A stretch of DNA of 64,000 nucleotides from an uncultured Bacilli bacterium (GTDB lineage: Bacteria; Bacillota_I; Bacilli_A; RF39; UBA660): contig CAKPRO010000002.1 in the NCBI GenBank assembly GCA_934182615.1, positions 1 through 64,000 of the forward strand. Reading direction: 5' to 3'. A model generated the notes under the pieces. It saw nothing but the letters and a program-made list of their open reading frames with translations, was not told the origin of the DNA and ran no database searches. Below, piece after piece: positions 7,895 to 16,337 of the stretch. The number at the start of each line of letters is the position of its first letter. The stretch's first letter is position 1. The position numbers and the translations under genes are program-made.

Positions 7895-8603
7895 AAAATT
7901 GAAAAAGAAATTTGGTAAAAATGTTGTTCTTAAGGATATTAGTTTTAATGTTTCAAAAGGAGATATTATTTCTATTGTTGGTCCTTCTGGTAGTGGTAAA
8001 TCAACATTACTTAGATGTCTTAATTTTATAGAAAAACCTAGCTCCGGAAATATTATTTTTGAAGGGGTGTCTTTAATAGATAAAAAAACTGATTTATCTT
8101 TAGTTAGACAAAAAATGGGAATGGTTTTTCAACAGTTTAATTTATTTCCACATCTTACTGTTATTGAAAATATTACTTTGGCACCAGTTAAATTAAAATT
8201 AATGGATGAAGTTACTGCTAAAAAGAGAGCGCTTGAATTACTTGATACTATTAACTTAAAAGATAAAGCCGAACATTATCCAAATGAGCTTTCTGGTGGT
8301 CAGAAACAAAGAGTTGCTATAATTAGGACGCTTATTATGGAACCTGATATTATATTATTTGATGAACCTACTAGTGCATTAGATCCTGAAATGGTAGGTG
8401 AGGTATTGGAACTTATTAAGAAAGTTGCAGATACCGGAAAGACAATGATAATTGTATCTCATGAAATGAATTTTGTTGAAAAGGTTTCTAATAGGGTATT
8501 GTTTGTTGACAGTGGTAAAATCGTATTTGATGGAAAAACTAAAGATTTCTTTTCAAGTGATAATGAAAGAATAAAAGAATTTTTAGATAAAATAAAGAAA
8601 TAA
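7881..8603 (+). CDS. Amino acid ABC transporter ATPase
   Basis: 240 residues, GlnQ/HisP type. Walker A GPSGSGKST, Q-loop VFQQFNLFPHLTV, signature LSGGQKQR, Walker B IILFDEPTSALD and switch histidine VSHEM are all intact. ATG 7881 follows AAGGAGA, inside the 3' end of the permease gene. It powers uptake by the binding protein and permease encoded directly upstream. The arcA-arcB promoter begins just after its stop codon. Confidence 0.95.
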   Translation: MLEVKKLKKKFGKNVVLKDISFNVSKGDIISIVGPSGSGKSTLLRCLNFIEKPSSGNIIFEGVSLIDKKTDLSLVRQKMGMVFQQFNLFPHLTVIENITLAPVKLKLMDEVTAKKRALELLDTINLKDKAEHYPNELSGGQKQRVAIIRTLIMEPDIILFDEPTSALDPEMVGEVLELIKKVADTGKTMIIVSHEMNFVEKVSNRVLFVDSGKIVFDGKTKDFFSSDNERIKEFLDKIKK

Positions 8604-8604
8604 A

Positions 8605-8633
8605 TTGTAAAAATTAATAAAATCTGCTATACT
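8605..8633 (+). promoter_or_regulatory. Promoter of the arginine deiminase operon
   Basis: TTGTAA (8605-8610), a 17-nt spacer and TATACT (8628-8633) preceded by TGC (extended -10). It starts two bases after the importer operon's stop codon, with no terminator between, so the arc genes may be read both from here and from the importer promoter. Confidence 0.75.
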
Positions 8634-8682
8634 TAGATAGTAGAGTACTACAATATAAAATAGAATGGAAGGGAGAAAAAAT

Positions 8683-11004
8683 ATGAATGCAATTAATGTT
8701 AAAAGTGAAATTGGCCCATTAAAAAAGGTTTTATTACATAGACCAGGTAGTGAACTTCTTAATTTAACACCAGATTCTTTGAGTAGATTACTATTTGATG
8801 ATATTCCTTTTTTACCTGAGGCCCAGAAGGAGCATGATGAATTTGCTCGTATATTGAAAGAAAATGGTATAGAGGTTGTTTATCTTGAAGATTTAATGGC
8901 TGAGGTATTGGAACTTAGTGATGATATTGAAAATAAATTTATTAGACAGTTTATTTTTGAAGCTGGAATTAAAACTCCTAAATATAGAAATTTGGTTTTT
9001 GACTATTTAAAGAGTTTTGTTAATAAGAAAGAATTAGTTCTTAAAACAATGCAAGGTATTAAACTAGAGGAAATTAGTAGAGCAAAAAGAGATTATGAAC
9101 AATCTTTAGTGGATTTAGTAAGTGAGGAATCTGACTTTTTAGCTGATCCTATGCCTAATTTATACTTTACTAGAGATCCTTTTGCTAGTGCTGGTAATGG
9201 TATTATTTTGAATAAGATGTATTCTGTTACTAGAAATAGAGAAACTATTTATGCTGAATATATATTTAACTATCATCCTGATTATAAAGGACAAGTTAAT
9301 AAATATTATGATAGGTATTTACCATATCATATTGAAGGTGGAGATGTTCTTAACCTAAATAATCATGTGTTAGCAGTAGGTATTTCTCAAAGAACTGAGG
9401 CAGGCGCTATTGATGAACTTGCTAAGAATTTATTTAGAAATCCTGATTGTGAAATTGATACAATATTAGCATTTAATATTCCTGTATCAAGAGCTTTCAT
9501 GCACTTGGATACTGTATTTACACAAATCGATTTTGATAAGTTTACTTATCATCCTGGTATTATGGATACTCTTCAAGTATTTGAGATTACTGAAGGAGAT
9601 ATTCCTGATAGTGATGAAGATTTGAATGTTATAGAAGTAAATGGTTCATTAGAAGAAATATTAGAAAAATATTTAGGTAGAAAAATTACTTTGATTCCTT
9701 GTGCTGGAGGAGAGAAAATTTCTTCAGAAAGAGAACAATGGAATGATGGTACTAATACTTTATGTATTGCTCCTGGTGTTGTTGTTGTATATGATAGAAA
9801 TAATATTACTAATAACATTTTAAGAGAGCATGGTATTAAAGTATTTGAGATGCCTAGTGCTGAATTATCTAGAGGACGTGGAGGTCCTAGATGTATGAGT
9901 ATGCCTCTTATTAGAGAAGATATTTATGCTACTGATAATAAAATTGAAGTTAAAAATGATAATGTTTCTTTAGTAAAGAAAGAAGAAGTTAGAAAAGTAG
10001 ATACTAAGAAATTTAATTTTAAAGGTAGAAATTTCTTGACTTTACTTGATTATACTCCAGAAGAAATTAGGTATTTACTTGATTTAGCTAAAGATTTAAA
10101 AGATAAAAAACATAAGGGTATTGAACATAGATATTTAAATGGTAAAAATATTGTTTTACTATTTGAAAAGACTTCAACTAGAACTAGATGTGCTTTCGAG
10201 GTTGCTGGTCTTGATTTAGGTATGGGTGTTACTTATTTAGATCCAGGTAGTTCACAAATGGGCAAGAAGGAAAGTATTGCTGATACTGCTAAAGTACTTG
10301 GTAGAATGTATGATGGTATTGAATATAGAGGATACGATCAAAAGATAGTAGAAGAACTTGCTGAGAATGCTGGTGTACCAGTATGGAATGGTCTTACTAC
10401 TGAATTTCATCCTACACAGATGTTAGCAGATGTTATGACTGTTGAAGAAAACTTTGGTCATTTAGAGGGAATTAAACTTGTATTTATGGGAGATGCTAGA
10501 AACAATGTTGCTAATTCGCTTATGGTTGTATGTGCTAAGATGGGTATGCATTTTGTGTCTTGCGGTCCTAAAGAATTATGGCCTGATAAAAAATTAATTG
10601 AAAAATGTAAAGAAATTGCTAAAGAAACTAGTGGAAGTATTGAAATGACTGAAGATGTTATGGAAGCTTCTAAAGGAGCAGATGTTATTTATACTGATGT
10701 TTGGGTTTCTATGGGTGAACCTGATGATGTATGGGCTGAAAGAATTAAATTATTAAGTCCATATCAAGTTAATATGGATGTTATGAATAATGCTAATCCT
10801 AATGCTATATTCTTACATTGTCTTCCATCATTCCATGACTTAAATACTTCAATTGGTAAAGATATCAATGAGAAGTTTGGCCTTAAGGAAATGGAAGTTA
10901 CTGATGAAGTATTTAATAGTTCTAAATCTAAAGTATTTGATGAAGCTGAAAATAGATTACATACTATTAAAGCTGTTGTTTATGCTACAATGAGGGATGA
11001 ATAA
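8683..11004 (+). CDS. arcA-arcB: Arginine deiminase fused to ornithine carbamoyltransferase
   Basis: 773 residues holding two consecutive enzymes. Residues 1-412 are arginine deiminase: LYFTRDPFAS, HIEGGD (216-221), the catalytic histidine in MHLDTVF (274) and the nucleophilic cysteine in GPRCMSMPLI (404). After a charged linker (413-443), residues 444-773 are ornithine carbamoyltransferase: STRTR (498-502), HPTQ (576-579) and HCLPSFHD (712-719). The first half yields citrulline and NH3; the second splits citrulline to ornithine and carbamoyl phosphate. Every catalytic motif checked is present, so both halves are likely active and citrulline could be passed between them. ATG 8683 follows AAGGGAG; the in-frame ATG 8665 overlaps that site. 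The stop overlaps the arcC start. Confidence 0.95.
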   Translation: MNAINVKSEIGPLKKVLLHRPGSELLNLTPDSLSRLLFDDIPFLPEAQKEHDEFARILKENGIEVVYLEDLMAEVLELSDDIENKFIRQFIFEAGIKTPKYRNLVFDYLKSFVNKKELVLKTMQGIKLEEISRAKRDYEQSLVDLVSEESDFLADPMPNLYFTRDPFASAGNGIILNKMYSVTRNRETIYAEYIFNYHPDYKGQVNKYYDRYLPYHIEGGDVLNLNNHVLAVGISQRTEAGAIDELAKNLFRNPDCEIDTILAFNIPVSRAFMHLDTVFTQIDFDKFTYHPGIMDTLQVFEITEGDIPDSDEDLNVIEVNGSLEEILEKYLGRKITLIPCAGGEKISSEREQWNDGTNTLCIAPGVVVVYDRNNITNNILREHGIKVFEMPSAELSRGRGGPRCMSMPLIREDIYATDNKIEVKNDNVSLVKKEEVRKVDTKKFNFKGRNFLTLLDYTPEEIRYLLDLAKDLKDKKHKGIEHRYLNGKNIVLLFEKTSTRTRCAFEVAGLDLGMGVTYLDPGSSQMGKKESIADTAKVLGRMYDGIEYRGYDQKIVEELAENAGVPVWNGLTTEFHPTQMLADVMTVEENFGHLEGIKLVFMGDARNNVANSLMVVCAKMGMHFVSCGPKELWPDKKLIEKCKEIAKETSGSIEMTEDVMEASKGADVIYTDVWVSMGEPDDVWAERIKLLSPYQVNMDVMNNANPNAIFLHCLPSFHDLNTSIGKDINEKFGLKEMEVTDEVFNSSKSKVFDEAENRLHTIKAVVYATMRDE

Positions 11005-11939
11005 TGAGTAAAATTGTTATTGCTTTAGGTGGTAATGCTTTAGGTAAGAATCCAGAGGAACAATTATCTTTACTTAAGGATGTTGCTAAAATAATTGTTA
11101 ATTTGGTGAAAAATGGAAATAAAATTGTTCTTACACATGGAAATGGTCCACAAGTAGGACAAATTGCTCTTGCTATGGAGTACGCTTCGAATGGAGAAGC
11201 TGGTACTCCAATGATGCCATTTCCTGAGTGTGGAAGTATGAGTCAAGGTTATATTGGTTACCAATTGCAACAGTGTATTCAAAATGAGTTGAATAAACAA
11301 AAAATTAATAAAAATTGTGTAACTTTAATAACACAAGTTCTAGTTGATTCTAAAGATAGTGCTTTCCAAAATCCAACTAAGCCTATTGGAATGTTTTATA
11401 GTAAAGAAGAAGCTGTAAAGATTGAAAAGGAAAAAAACTATACTATGGTAGAAGATGCTGGACGTGGTTATAGGAGAGTTGTACCATCTCCAATACCAAA
11501 AGATATTATTGAGAAGAATGTTATTAAACTTCTTGTTGATAATAATAATATTGTAATTGCTTCTGGTGGTGGTGGAATTCCAGTAGTGGAAAATAAGTCT
11601 TTACTTAGTGGTGTTGAAGCTGTTATTGATAAAGATAGAACTGCTGCTTTACTTGCTAAACTTATTGGAGCAGATACTTTAATGATTTTGACTGCTGTTG
11701 CCAAGGTATCATTAAATTATAATACTGATAAACAAGTTGATTTAGATTCTATTACAATAGATGAAGCTAAGAAATATATTAGTGAAAATCAATTTGCTAA
11801 AGGTAGTATGTTACCTAAAGTAGAAGCATGTATGTCATTTGTAGAGGACTCAAATGATAGAAGAGCGATTATTAGTTCTCTTGAAAAGGCTAGCCTAGCT
11901 ATTAAGGGAAAAACTGGTACAATTATAAAGAGGAGGTAG
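11004..11939 (+). CDS. arcC: Carbamate kinase
   Basis: 311 residues, full length. IVIALGGNALGK at the start, HGNGPQVGQ, ASGGGGIPV, DKDRTAALLA and GSMLPKVEA are family signatures of the amino acid kinase fold. It transfers phosphate from carbamoyl phosphate to ADP, giving ATP, NH3 and CO2, the energy-yielding last step of the arginine deiminase pathway. The start overlaps the arcA-arcB stop (TAATG), so translation is coupled. Confidence 0.96.
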   Translation: MSKIVIALGGNALGKNPEEQLSLLKDVAKIIVNLVKNGNKIVLTHGNGPQVGQIALAMEYASNGEAGTPMMPFPECGSMSQGYIGYQLQQCIQNELNKQKINKNCVTLITQVLVDSKDSAFQNPTKPIGMFYSKEEAVKIEKEKNYTMVEDAGRGYRRVVPSPIPKDIIEKNVIKLLVDNNNIVIASGGGGIPVVENKSLLSGVEAVIDKDRTAALLAKLIGADTLMILTAVAKVSLNYNTDKQVDLDSITIDEAKKYISENQFAKGSMLPKVEACMSFVEDSNDRRAIISSLEKASLAIKGKTGTIIKRR

Positions 11940-11945
11940 AAAAAA

Positions 11946-13388
11946 ATGGCTAAGAAAAAGGCTAAAGTAATGTTATCGTCTTTTTCGATTATTCTAATTC
12001 TAATTTTTGGTCTTGGAATATTATCACATGTACTTCCAAATGCACAATTTGTTGGTGAGGAAATTGTTAATGGAAGTGGAACTGTTGGTGCTACTTTATC
12101 ACAAGTTTTGATGGCACCTATACAGGGATTTGAAAATGCTATTGATGTTGGTATTTTCATTATGATGCTTGGTGGTTTACTTGCTGTAGTTAATAAAACT
12201 GGAGCATTAGAAACTGGTATCAAGGTTTTAGTTCATAAACTAAAAGGTAGAGAAATTTTATTAATTCCTATATTAATGCTTATATTCTCTATTTGTGGAA
12301 CTACTTATGGTATGCTTGAAGAGACAGTTGGATTTTATGTTTTACTTGCCGCTACTATGATGGCTGCTGGTATGGATCCACTTGTTGGTTCTGCTGTTAT
12401 TCTTCTTGGTGCAGGTAGTGGATGTTTAGGTTCTACTATTAATCCATTTGCTACTGGTGTTGCTATTAGTGCATTACCAGAAGGTATTGCTTGTAATCAA
12501 GGACTTGTTATTTTAATAGCAGTGTTTTTATGGCTTACTACTTTAATTGTTTCTATATTATTTGTAATGAGCTATGCTAAGAAAGTTCAAAAGGATAAAG
12601 GTTCTACATTCTTATCACTTAGAGAACAAAAACAAGCTGAAAAGAAATTTGGTCAATTTGAAGATAAGGACAAAAAGGAAGTTAAATTAAGTACTAAACA
12701 AAAAGTTACTCTTATTCTATTTGGTCTTACATTCCTAGTTATGATTATTGGGTTTGTTCCATGGGGTGAGTTTGGTATTACTTTCTTTGATAGCTTTACT
12801 GGTTGGCTTACTGGTTCTTCACTTGGTAACTGGTGGTTCTATGAGGCTGCTTTATGGTTCTTAATTATGTCTATTATCATTGCAATTATTAATAGATTTG
12901 GTGAGAAAAATTTTGTTGATACTTTTGTTGATGGTGCTGACGATATGATTGGTGTTATATTAGTTATTGCTATTGCAAGAGGTGCTAGTGTACTTATGGG
13001 TGAAACATATTTAGATAATTATATTATTTATAATGCTGCTGATGTACTTGCTAAGTTACCTGAACTTGCATTCGTACCACTTAACTATATCTTACATATA
13101 GTATTATCTATTTTAGTTCCATCATCATCTGGTTTAGCAACTTTATCTACTCCAATTATTGCTCCACTTGCTTCACAACTTGGTTATAGTGTAGAAGTTA
13201 CTATTATGACTTTAGTTGCTGCTAACGGACTTGTTAATTTAATAACTCCAACTTGTGGTGCTATAATGGGTGGACTTGCTCTTGCTAAAGTAGAATATTC
13301 TACTTGGTTTAGATGGGCATTTAAGGTAGTTCTTACTATTATGCTTGTAAATATCTTTGTATTATGTTTATTTACATTAATTGTATAG
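11946..13388 (+). CDS. YfcC/ArcD-type membrane carrier, probable arginine-ornithine exchanger
   Basis: 480 residues with about 11-12 membrane helices and a central charged loop near residues 215-245. IFSICGTTYGMLEETVGFY, GAGSGCLGSTINPFATG and VPSSSGLATLSTPI are hallmarks of the YfcC / C4-dicarboxylate-carrier-like superfamily. Members of this family often lie in arginine deiminase clusters. Arginine-ornithine exchange is inferred from its position six bases after arcC, behind AAGAGGAGG, and is not shown by a specific residue. A terminator at 13415-13441 closes the operon. Confidence 0.85.
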   Translation: MAKKKAKVMLSSFSIILILIFGLGILSHVLPNAQFVGEEIVNGSGTVGATLSQVLMAPIQGFENAIDVGIFIMMLGGLLAVVNKTGALETGIKVLVHKLKGREILLIPILMLIFSICGTTYGMLEETVGFYVLLAATMMAAGMDPLVGSAVILLGAGSGCLGSTINPFATGVAISALPEGIACNQGLVILIAVFLWLTTLIVSILFVMSYAKKVQKDKGSTFLSLREQKQAEKKFGQFEDKDKKEVKLSTKQKVTLILFGLTFLVMIIGFVPWGEFGITFFDSFTGWLTGSSLGNWWFYEAALWFLIMSIIIAIINRFGEKNFVDTFVDGADDMIGVILVIAIARGASVLMGETYLDNYIIYNAADVLAKLPELAFVPLNYILHIVLSILVPSSSGLATLSTPIIAPLASQLGYSVEVTIMTLVAANGLVNLITPTCGAIMGGLALAKVEYSTWFRWAFKVVLTIMLVNIFVLCLFTLIV

Positions 13389-13414
13389 TTAGAATAATTA
13401 TAATGTATTTGAAG

Positions 13415-13441
13415 AACAACTATTTTGGTTGTTTTTTCTTT
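13415..13441 (+). terminator. Intrinsic terminator of the arginine operon
   Basis: AACAAC (13415-13420) pairs with GTTGTT (13428-13433) around a 7-nt loop, followed by TTTTC. The downstream -35 element uses the 3' arm of this stem. Confidence 0.75.
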
Positions 13442-13457
13442 GTTTGTATGTTATACT
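13429..13457 (+). promoter_or_regulatory. Promoter nested in the terminator
   Basis: TTGTTT (13429-13434), a 17-nt spacer and TATACT (13452-13457). The -35 lies inside the terminator's 3' arm. Confidence 0.6.
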
Positions 13458-13478
13458 ATGTTCATAGGGAGGTTTAGT

Positions 13479-13982
13479 ATGTTTAAAAAGAGAACTAGTT
13501 ATGAAGTTAATGTACAAGGTATTACTTTTTGGAGAAAGAAAGTTAATGAAGATAATACTGAAGTATTTGTTAAAGATTCTTTAAGTGAGCCATTTATGCT
13601 TTATATAGATAAGGTAAAAGGCAATAAATATCTTGATTGGGTTACAGGAAGACCTTTTGATATGGAAGATATGGGAAAAGATTTTATTTTAGGTTTTAGT
13701 AATATAAGGATATCTAAAAATAATACAAATATATGTGGTGATGCTGTTTGTAAGGCTGCGTATATATTAGACAATAAAGACATGGAAGAAGAATATACTA
13801 ATGTATCAGAAGGTATTCTTTATGATAGTTATTTTTGTAATATTATTTCTTCTAAATATGGTTTAGATATTATTCCTGCTAATTTTGTATATGAAGAAAT
13901 TAGAAGAGTTAGAAAGATATATGCTGCTAATAACGATAAGGACAATATTAAATGTAAATCTTTAAAGAGAAAAAGAAAATAA
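13479..13982 (+). CDS. Hypothetical protein, 167 aa
   Basis: I do not recognise this protein. It starts MFKKRTSYEVNVQGITFWRKK and ends in a very basic tail, KCKSLKRKRK. It is predicted soluble, with several aromatic strands and no catalytic signature I can name. ATG 13479 follows AGGGAGG at ideal spacing. It has its own promoter and lies between the arginine operon and a hairpin-rich RNA-like region that ends in a terminator. Confidence 0.75.
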   Translation: MFKKRTSYEVNVQGITFWRKKVNEDNTEVFVKDSLSEPFMLYIDKVKGNKYLDWVTGRPFDMEDMGKDFILGFSNIRISKNNTNICGDAVCKAAYILDNKDMEEEYTNVSEGILYDSYFCNIISSKYGLDIIPANFVYEEIRRVRKIYAANNDKDNIKCKSLKRKRK

Positions 13983-13987
13983 TATTT

Positions 13988-14100
13988 TTAAAGACTTATT
14001 TATAAGGCTTTGAAAATCTAGTTAAAGACTTATGGCTTTAACTAGCAGTGGGCAACGAAGTGTGAACTGATACTAAAAAAGTATTTAGTTCTTTTTATTT
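13988..14100 (+). ncRNA. Candidate structured RNA (element C) ending in a terminator
   Basis: Two hairpins have apical loops of the form G-AC...GG-C. The first is AAAG...CTTT (13990-14011) with inner CTTAT/ATAAG. The second is a 10-bp stem CTAGTTAAAG / CTTTAACTAG (14018-14045) with loop ACTTATGG. A less paired stretch follows, then a terminator made of GAACT and ATACT (14064-14074) pairing with AGTAT and AGTTC (14080-14091) plus TTTTTATTT. The loops match those of the elements at 28862-29045 and 59411-59524. It may be the 3' UTR of the preceding gene or a separate small RNA; no promoter is obvious inside. Confidence 0.5.
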
Positions 14101-14134
14101 ATGTGATAAAATATTAGTAGTGCAGGTGATTATT

Positions 14135-16009
14135 ATGTATTATAAAATTAGTCATGGTAGTGTTACTCTTGGTAATAATACAGTACTTGAAGATATTAAT
14201 TTTTGTGTTAAAGATAATGAGAAAATTGGTATTGTAGGGAGAAATGGCTGTGGTAAAACGACTTTACTTAAGGCAATTGTAGGAGAGTATGAAATTACTA
14301 GTGGTTATGAAGAAGTGGATATTATTTCTTCAGAGAACTTTAATATTGGTTATGTTAAACAAAATGATGGCTATAATCTTGATATGAAAATGATAGATTA
14401 TATTAAGAGTGCTTTTAAGGATATTCTTGATATTGAAAAGAAACTTAATGTTTTAGAAAATGAAATGAGTACTAATTATGATGAAAAAGTTTTGAATAAA
14501 TATAATGATCTTTTATCTAGATATGAATATATGGGTGGTTATAAATATAAGAAAGAGACAGAGGTTATTTTAAGTAAGTTTGATTTTAGTGATAAGGATA
14601 AAGAGAAGTATTTGAATGAGTTTTCTGGTGGTCAACTTACTAAGTTATCTTTGATTAAACTTCTATTATCGAAGCCTGATTTACTTATCTTAGATGAACC
14701 TACTAATCACTTGGATATTAAGGCTATAGAATGGCTTGAGGATTACTTAAAGGGATATAAGGGCTCTATTATTTTGGTTAGTCATGATAGAATGTTTTTG
14801 GATAATGTTTGTAATGTGATATATGATATTGAGTATGGTTCTTTAACTAGATATAGTGGTAATTATTCTTATTTTGTTAAGAAGAAGGAAGAGGATTATA
14901 TAAGAAATCTTAAAGATTATGAAAGACAACAACAAGAGATTAAGAGACTACAAGATATTGCTGATAGATTTAGGTATAAGCCAACGAAGGCTGGTATGGC
15001 AATGTCAAAATTAAAGCAAATTGAGAGAATGGTATTAATAGATAAACCTGATAAGACCAATACAAAGTCTTTTAAGATTAATTTTAGTCCGGATATGAAT
15101 AGTTATAGAGATGTTCTTAAGGTTAAAAATCTTTCTATTGGTTATGATAGAGAGTTATGTAAGTTATCTTTTGAGGTGGAAAGAGGAGACAGACTTGGTA
15201 TTATTGGTGAGAATGGTATTGGTAAAAGTACGTTTCTTAAAACTATTATGGGAGAAGTATCTTCACTTGGTGGTAAGTTTATTTTTGGAGATAGAGTTAA
15301 TATTGGTTACTTTTCACAGGCTTTAGATAATCTTAATTATGATAATTCTATTTATGAAGAAATTGATAAGGAGTTTCCTCGTCTTACTCCGAATGAGATT
15401 AGGACACTACTTGGAGCCTTTGAGTTTAGTGGAGATGATGTCTTTAAGAAGATTAAAGATTTATCTGGTGGTGAAAAGGTTAGAGTTAGTCTATGTAAGA
15501 TTTTGAACAAAAAACCTAATGTTCTTATTTTGGATGAACCTACTAATCACTTGGATATTATTGGTAAAGATACTATTGAGAAAATGCTTACTAGTTATAA
15601 GGGTACTATTATTATGGTTAGTCATGATAGATATCTTATTAAGAATGTATGTGATAGACTTCTTGTTATGGAGGGTGGCAGAAGTACTTTATATAATTAT
15701 GGTTATAATGAGTATTTGGAGAAGACTAGGTTTAATAATATGAGTAATGATAATAAGGTTAAGATAGAAAAGAAGAAGAGTACTGATAAGAAGGTAGATA
15801 CTTTTGATAGGAATAAAGAAATTAAAAAAATAGAAAGGGATATTTTTGAATTAGAGGAGAGACTTAGTAATCTTAATAATGAGCTTTTGAAGGAAGATGT
15901 TTATATGGATATTAATAAGGCTAATTTGATTAAGTTAGAGATTGATATTGTAAGTAAGGATATTGAGAAGAAAACATTAGAGTGGGATGAGATTACGAAG
16001 GATATGTAA
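14135..16009 (+). CDS. ABC-F family ATPase (YdiF/Uup type)
   Basis: 624 residues with two ABC domains in one chain and no membrane segments. Walker A motifs are GRNGCGKTT and GENGIGKST, both Walker B regions read LILDEPTNHLD, and the signatures are FSGGQ and LSGGE. The linker between the domains is rich in charged helix, and the C-terminal tail (about 540-624) looks like a coiled coil, as in YdiF/Uup. ABC-F proteins act on ribosomes, easing stalls or protecting against antibiotics; which applies here cannot be told. ATG 14135 follows CAGGTGAT; TGA-TAAAAT (14104-14112) is a likely extended -10. Confidence 0.92.
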   Translation: MYYKISHGSVTLGNNTVLEDINFCVKDNEKIGIVGRNGCGKTTLLKAIVGEYEITSGYEEVDIISSENFNIGYVKQNDGYNLDMKMIDYIKSAFKDILDIEKKLNVLENEMSTNYDEKVLNKYNDLLSRYEYMGGYKYKKETEVILSKFDFSDKDKEKYLNEFSGGQLTKLSLIKLLLSKPDLLILDEPTNHLDIKAIEWLEDYLKGYKGSIILVSHDRMFLDNVCNVIYDIEYGSLTRYSGNYSYFVKKKEEDYIRNLKDYERQQQEIKRLQDIADRFRYKPTKAGMAMSKLKQIERMVLIDKPDKTNTKSFKINFSPDMNSYRDVLKVKNLSIGYDRELCKLSFEVERGDRLGIIGENGIGKSTFLKTIMGEVSSLGGKFIFGDRVNIGYFSQALDNLNYDNSIYEEIDKEFPRLTPNEIRTLLGAFEFSGDDVFKKIKDLSGGEKVRVSLCKILNKKPNVLILDEPTNHLDIIGKDTIEKMLTSYKGTIIMVSHDRYLIKNVCDRLLVMEGGRSTLYNYGYNEYLEKTRFNNMSNDNKVKIEKKKSTDKKVDTFDRNKEIKKIERDIFELEERLSNLNNELLKEDVYMDINKANLIKLEIDIVSKDIEKKTLEWDEITKDM

Positions 16010-16094
16010 TCTTGGTATTATTAATTATTTGCCATTGTTAGTTTTAAAAATAATAGTAAATAGTTTAGGTTCTATATTTTGTAAATGTTTTTGA

Positions 16095-16126
16095 CTGACG
16101 GGTGGTGACTCCCTCATTATGCTCAA
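16095..16126 (+). repeat. tRNA-Gly 3'-half-like remnant, inverted
   Basis: The plus strand here resembles the T-arm and acceptor end of the tRNA-Gly lying on the minus strand at 16161-16235. CTGA, CGGG, TGACTCCC, TCAT and TGCTC occur in the same order with small gaps. It is too short and gapped to be a tRNA. It could be a broken duplicate or an old integration scar. Nothing else is seen between the end of the ABC-F gene and the tRNA terminator. Confidence 0.4.
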
Positions 16127-16150
16127 TAAAAAAAACACCAAATGGTGTTT
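16124..16150 (-). terminator. Intrinsic terminator of tRNA-Gly
   Basis: Read on the minus strand, AAACACC (16150-16144), loop ATTT and GGTGTTT (16139-16133) are followed by a T run. It lies 11 nt after the tRNA CCA end. Confidence 0.85.
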
Positions 16151-16160
16151 GATTTTTCAA

Positions 16161-16235
16161 TGGAGCAGATGAGGGGAGTCAAACCCCCGTCTCAGCCTTG
16201 GCAAGGCCGAATTCTAATCGTTGAACCACATCTGC
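16161..16235 (-). tRNA. tRNA-Gly(GCC)
   Basis: On the minus strand the acceptor stem GCAGATG pairs with CATCTGC, followed by encoded TCCA. The anticodon stem CGGCC/GGCTG encloses loop TTGCCAA with anticodon GCC. The T arm is GGGGG-TTTGACT-CCCCT. The D arm GTTC/GAAT is also recognisable. All arms fold. Confidence 0.95.
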
Positions 16236-16250
16236 AATGAATATATATCT

Positions 16251-16279
16251 ATTATATTAAAAAAATATTAAAAAATCAA
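16251..16279 (-). promoter_or_regulatory. Promoter of tRNA-Gly
   Basis: On the minus strand, TTGATT (16279-16274), a 17-nt spacer and TATAAT (16256-16251), 16 bp before the mature tRNA 5' end. Confidence 0.8.
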
Positions 16280-16337
16280 CTGTTTTTGTTAAAAAAATTA
16301 AAAAAATAATGTATAATAGGTAATAGGTGATAATTTT

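Noticed and set aside
16095..16126. A second tRNA gene on the plus strand
   Set aside because: Only the T-arm/acceptor half is present and it is gapped; no anticodon arm or 5' half can be folded.
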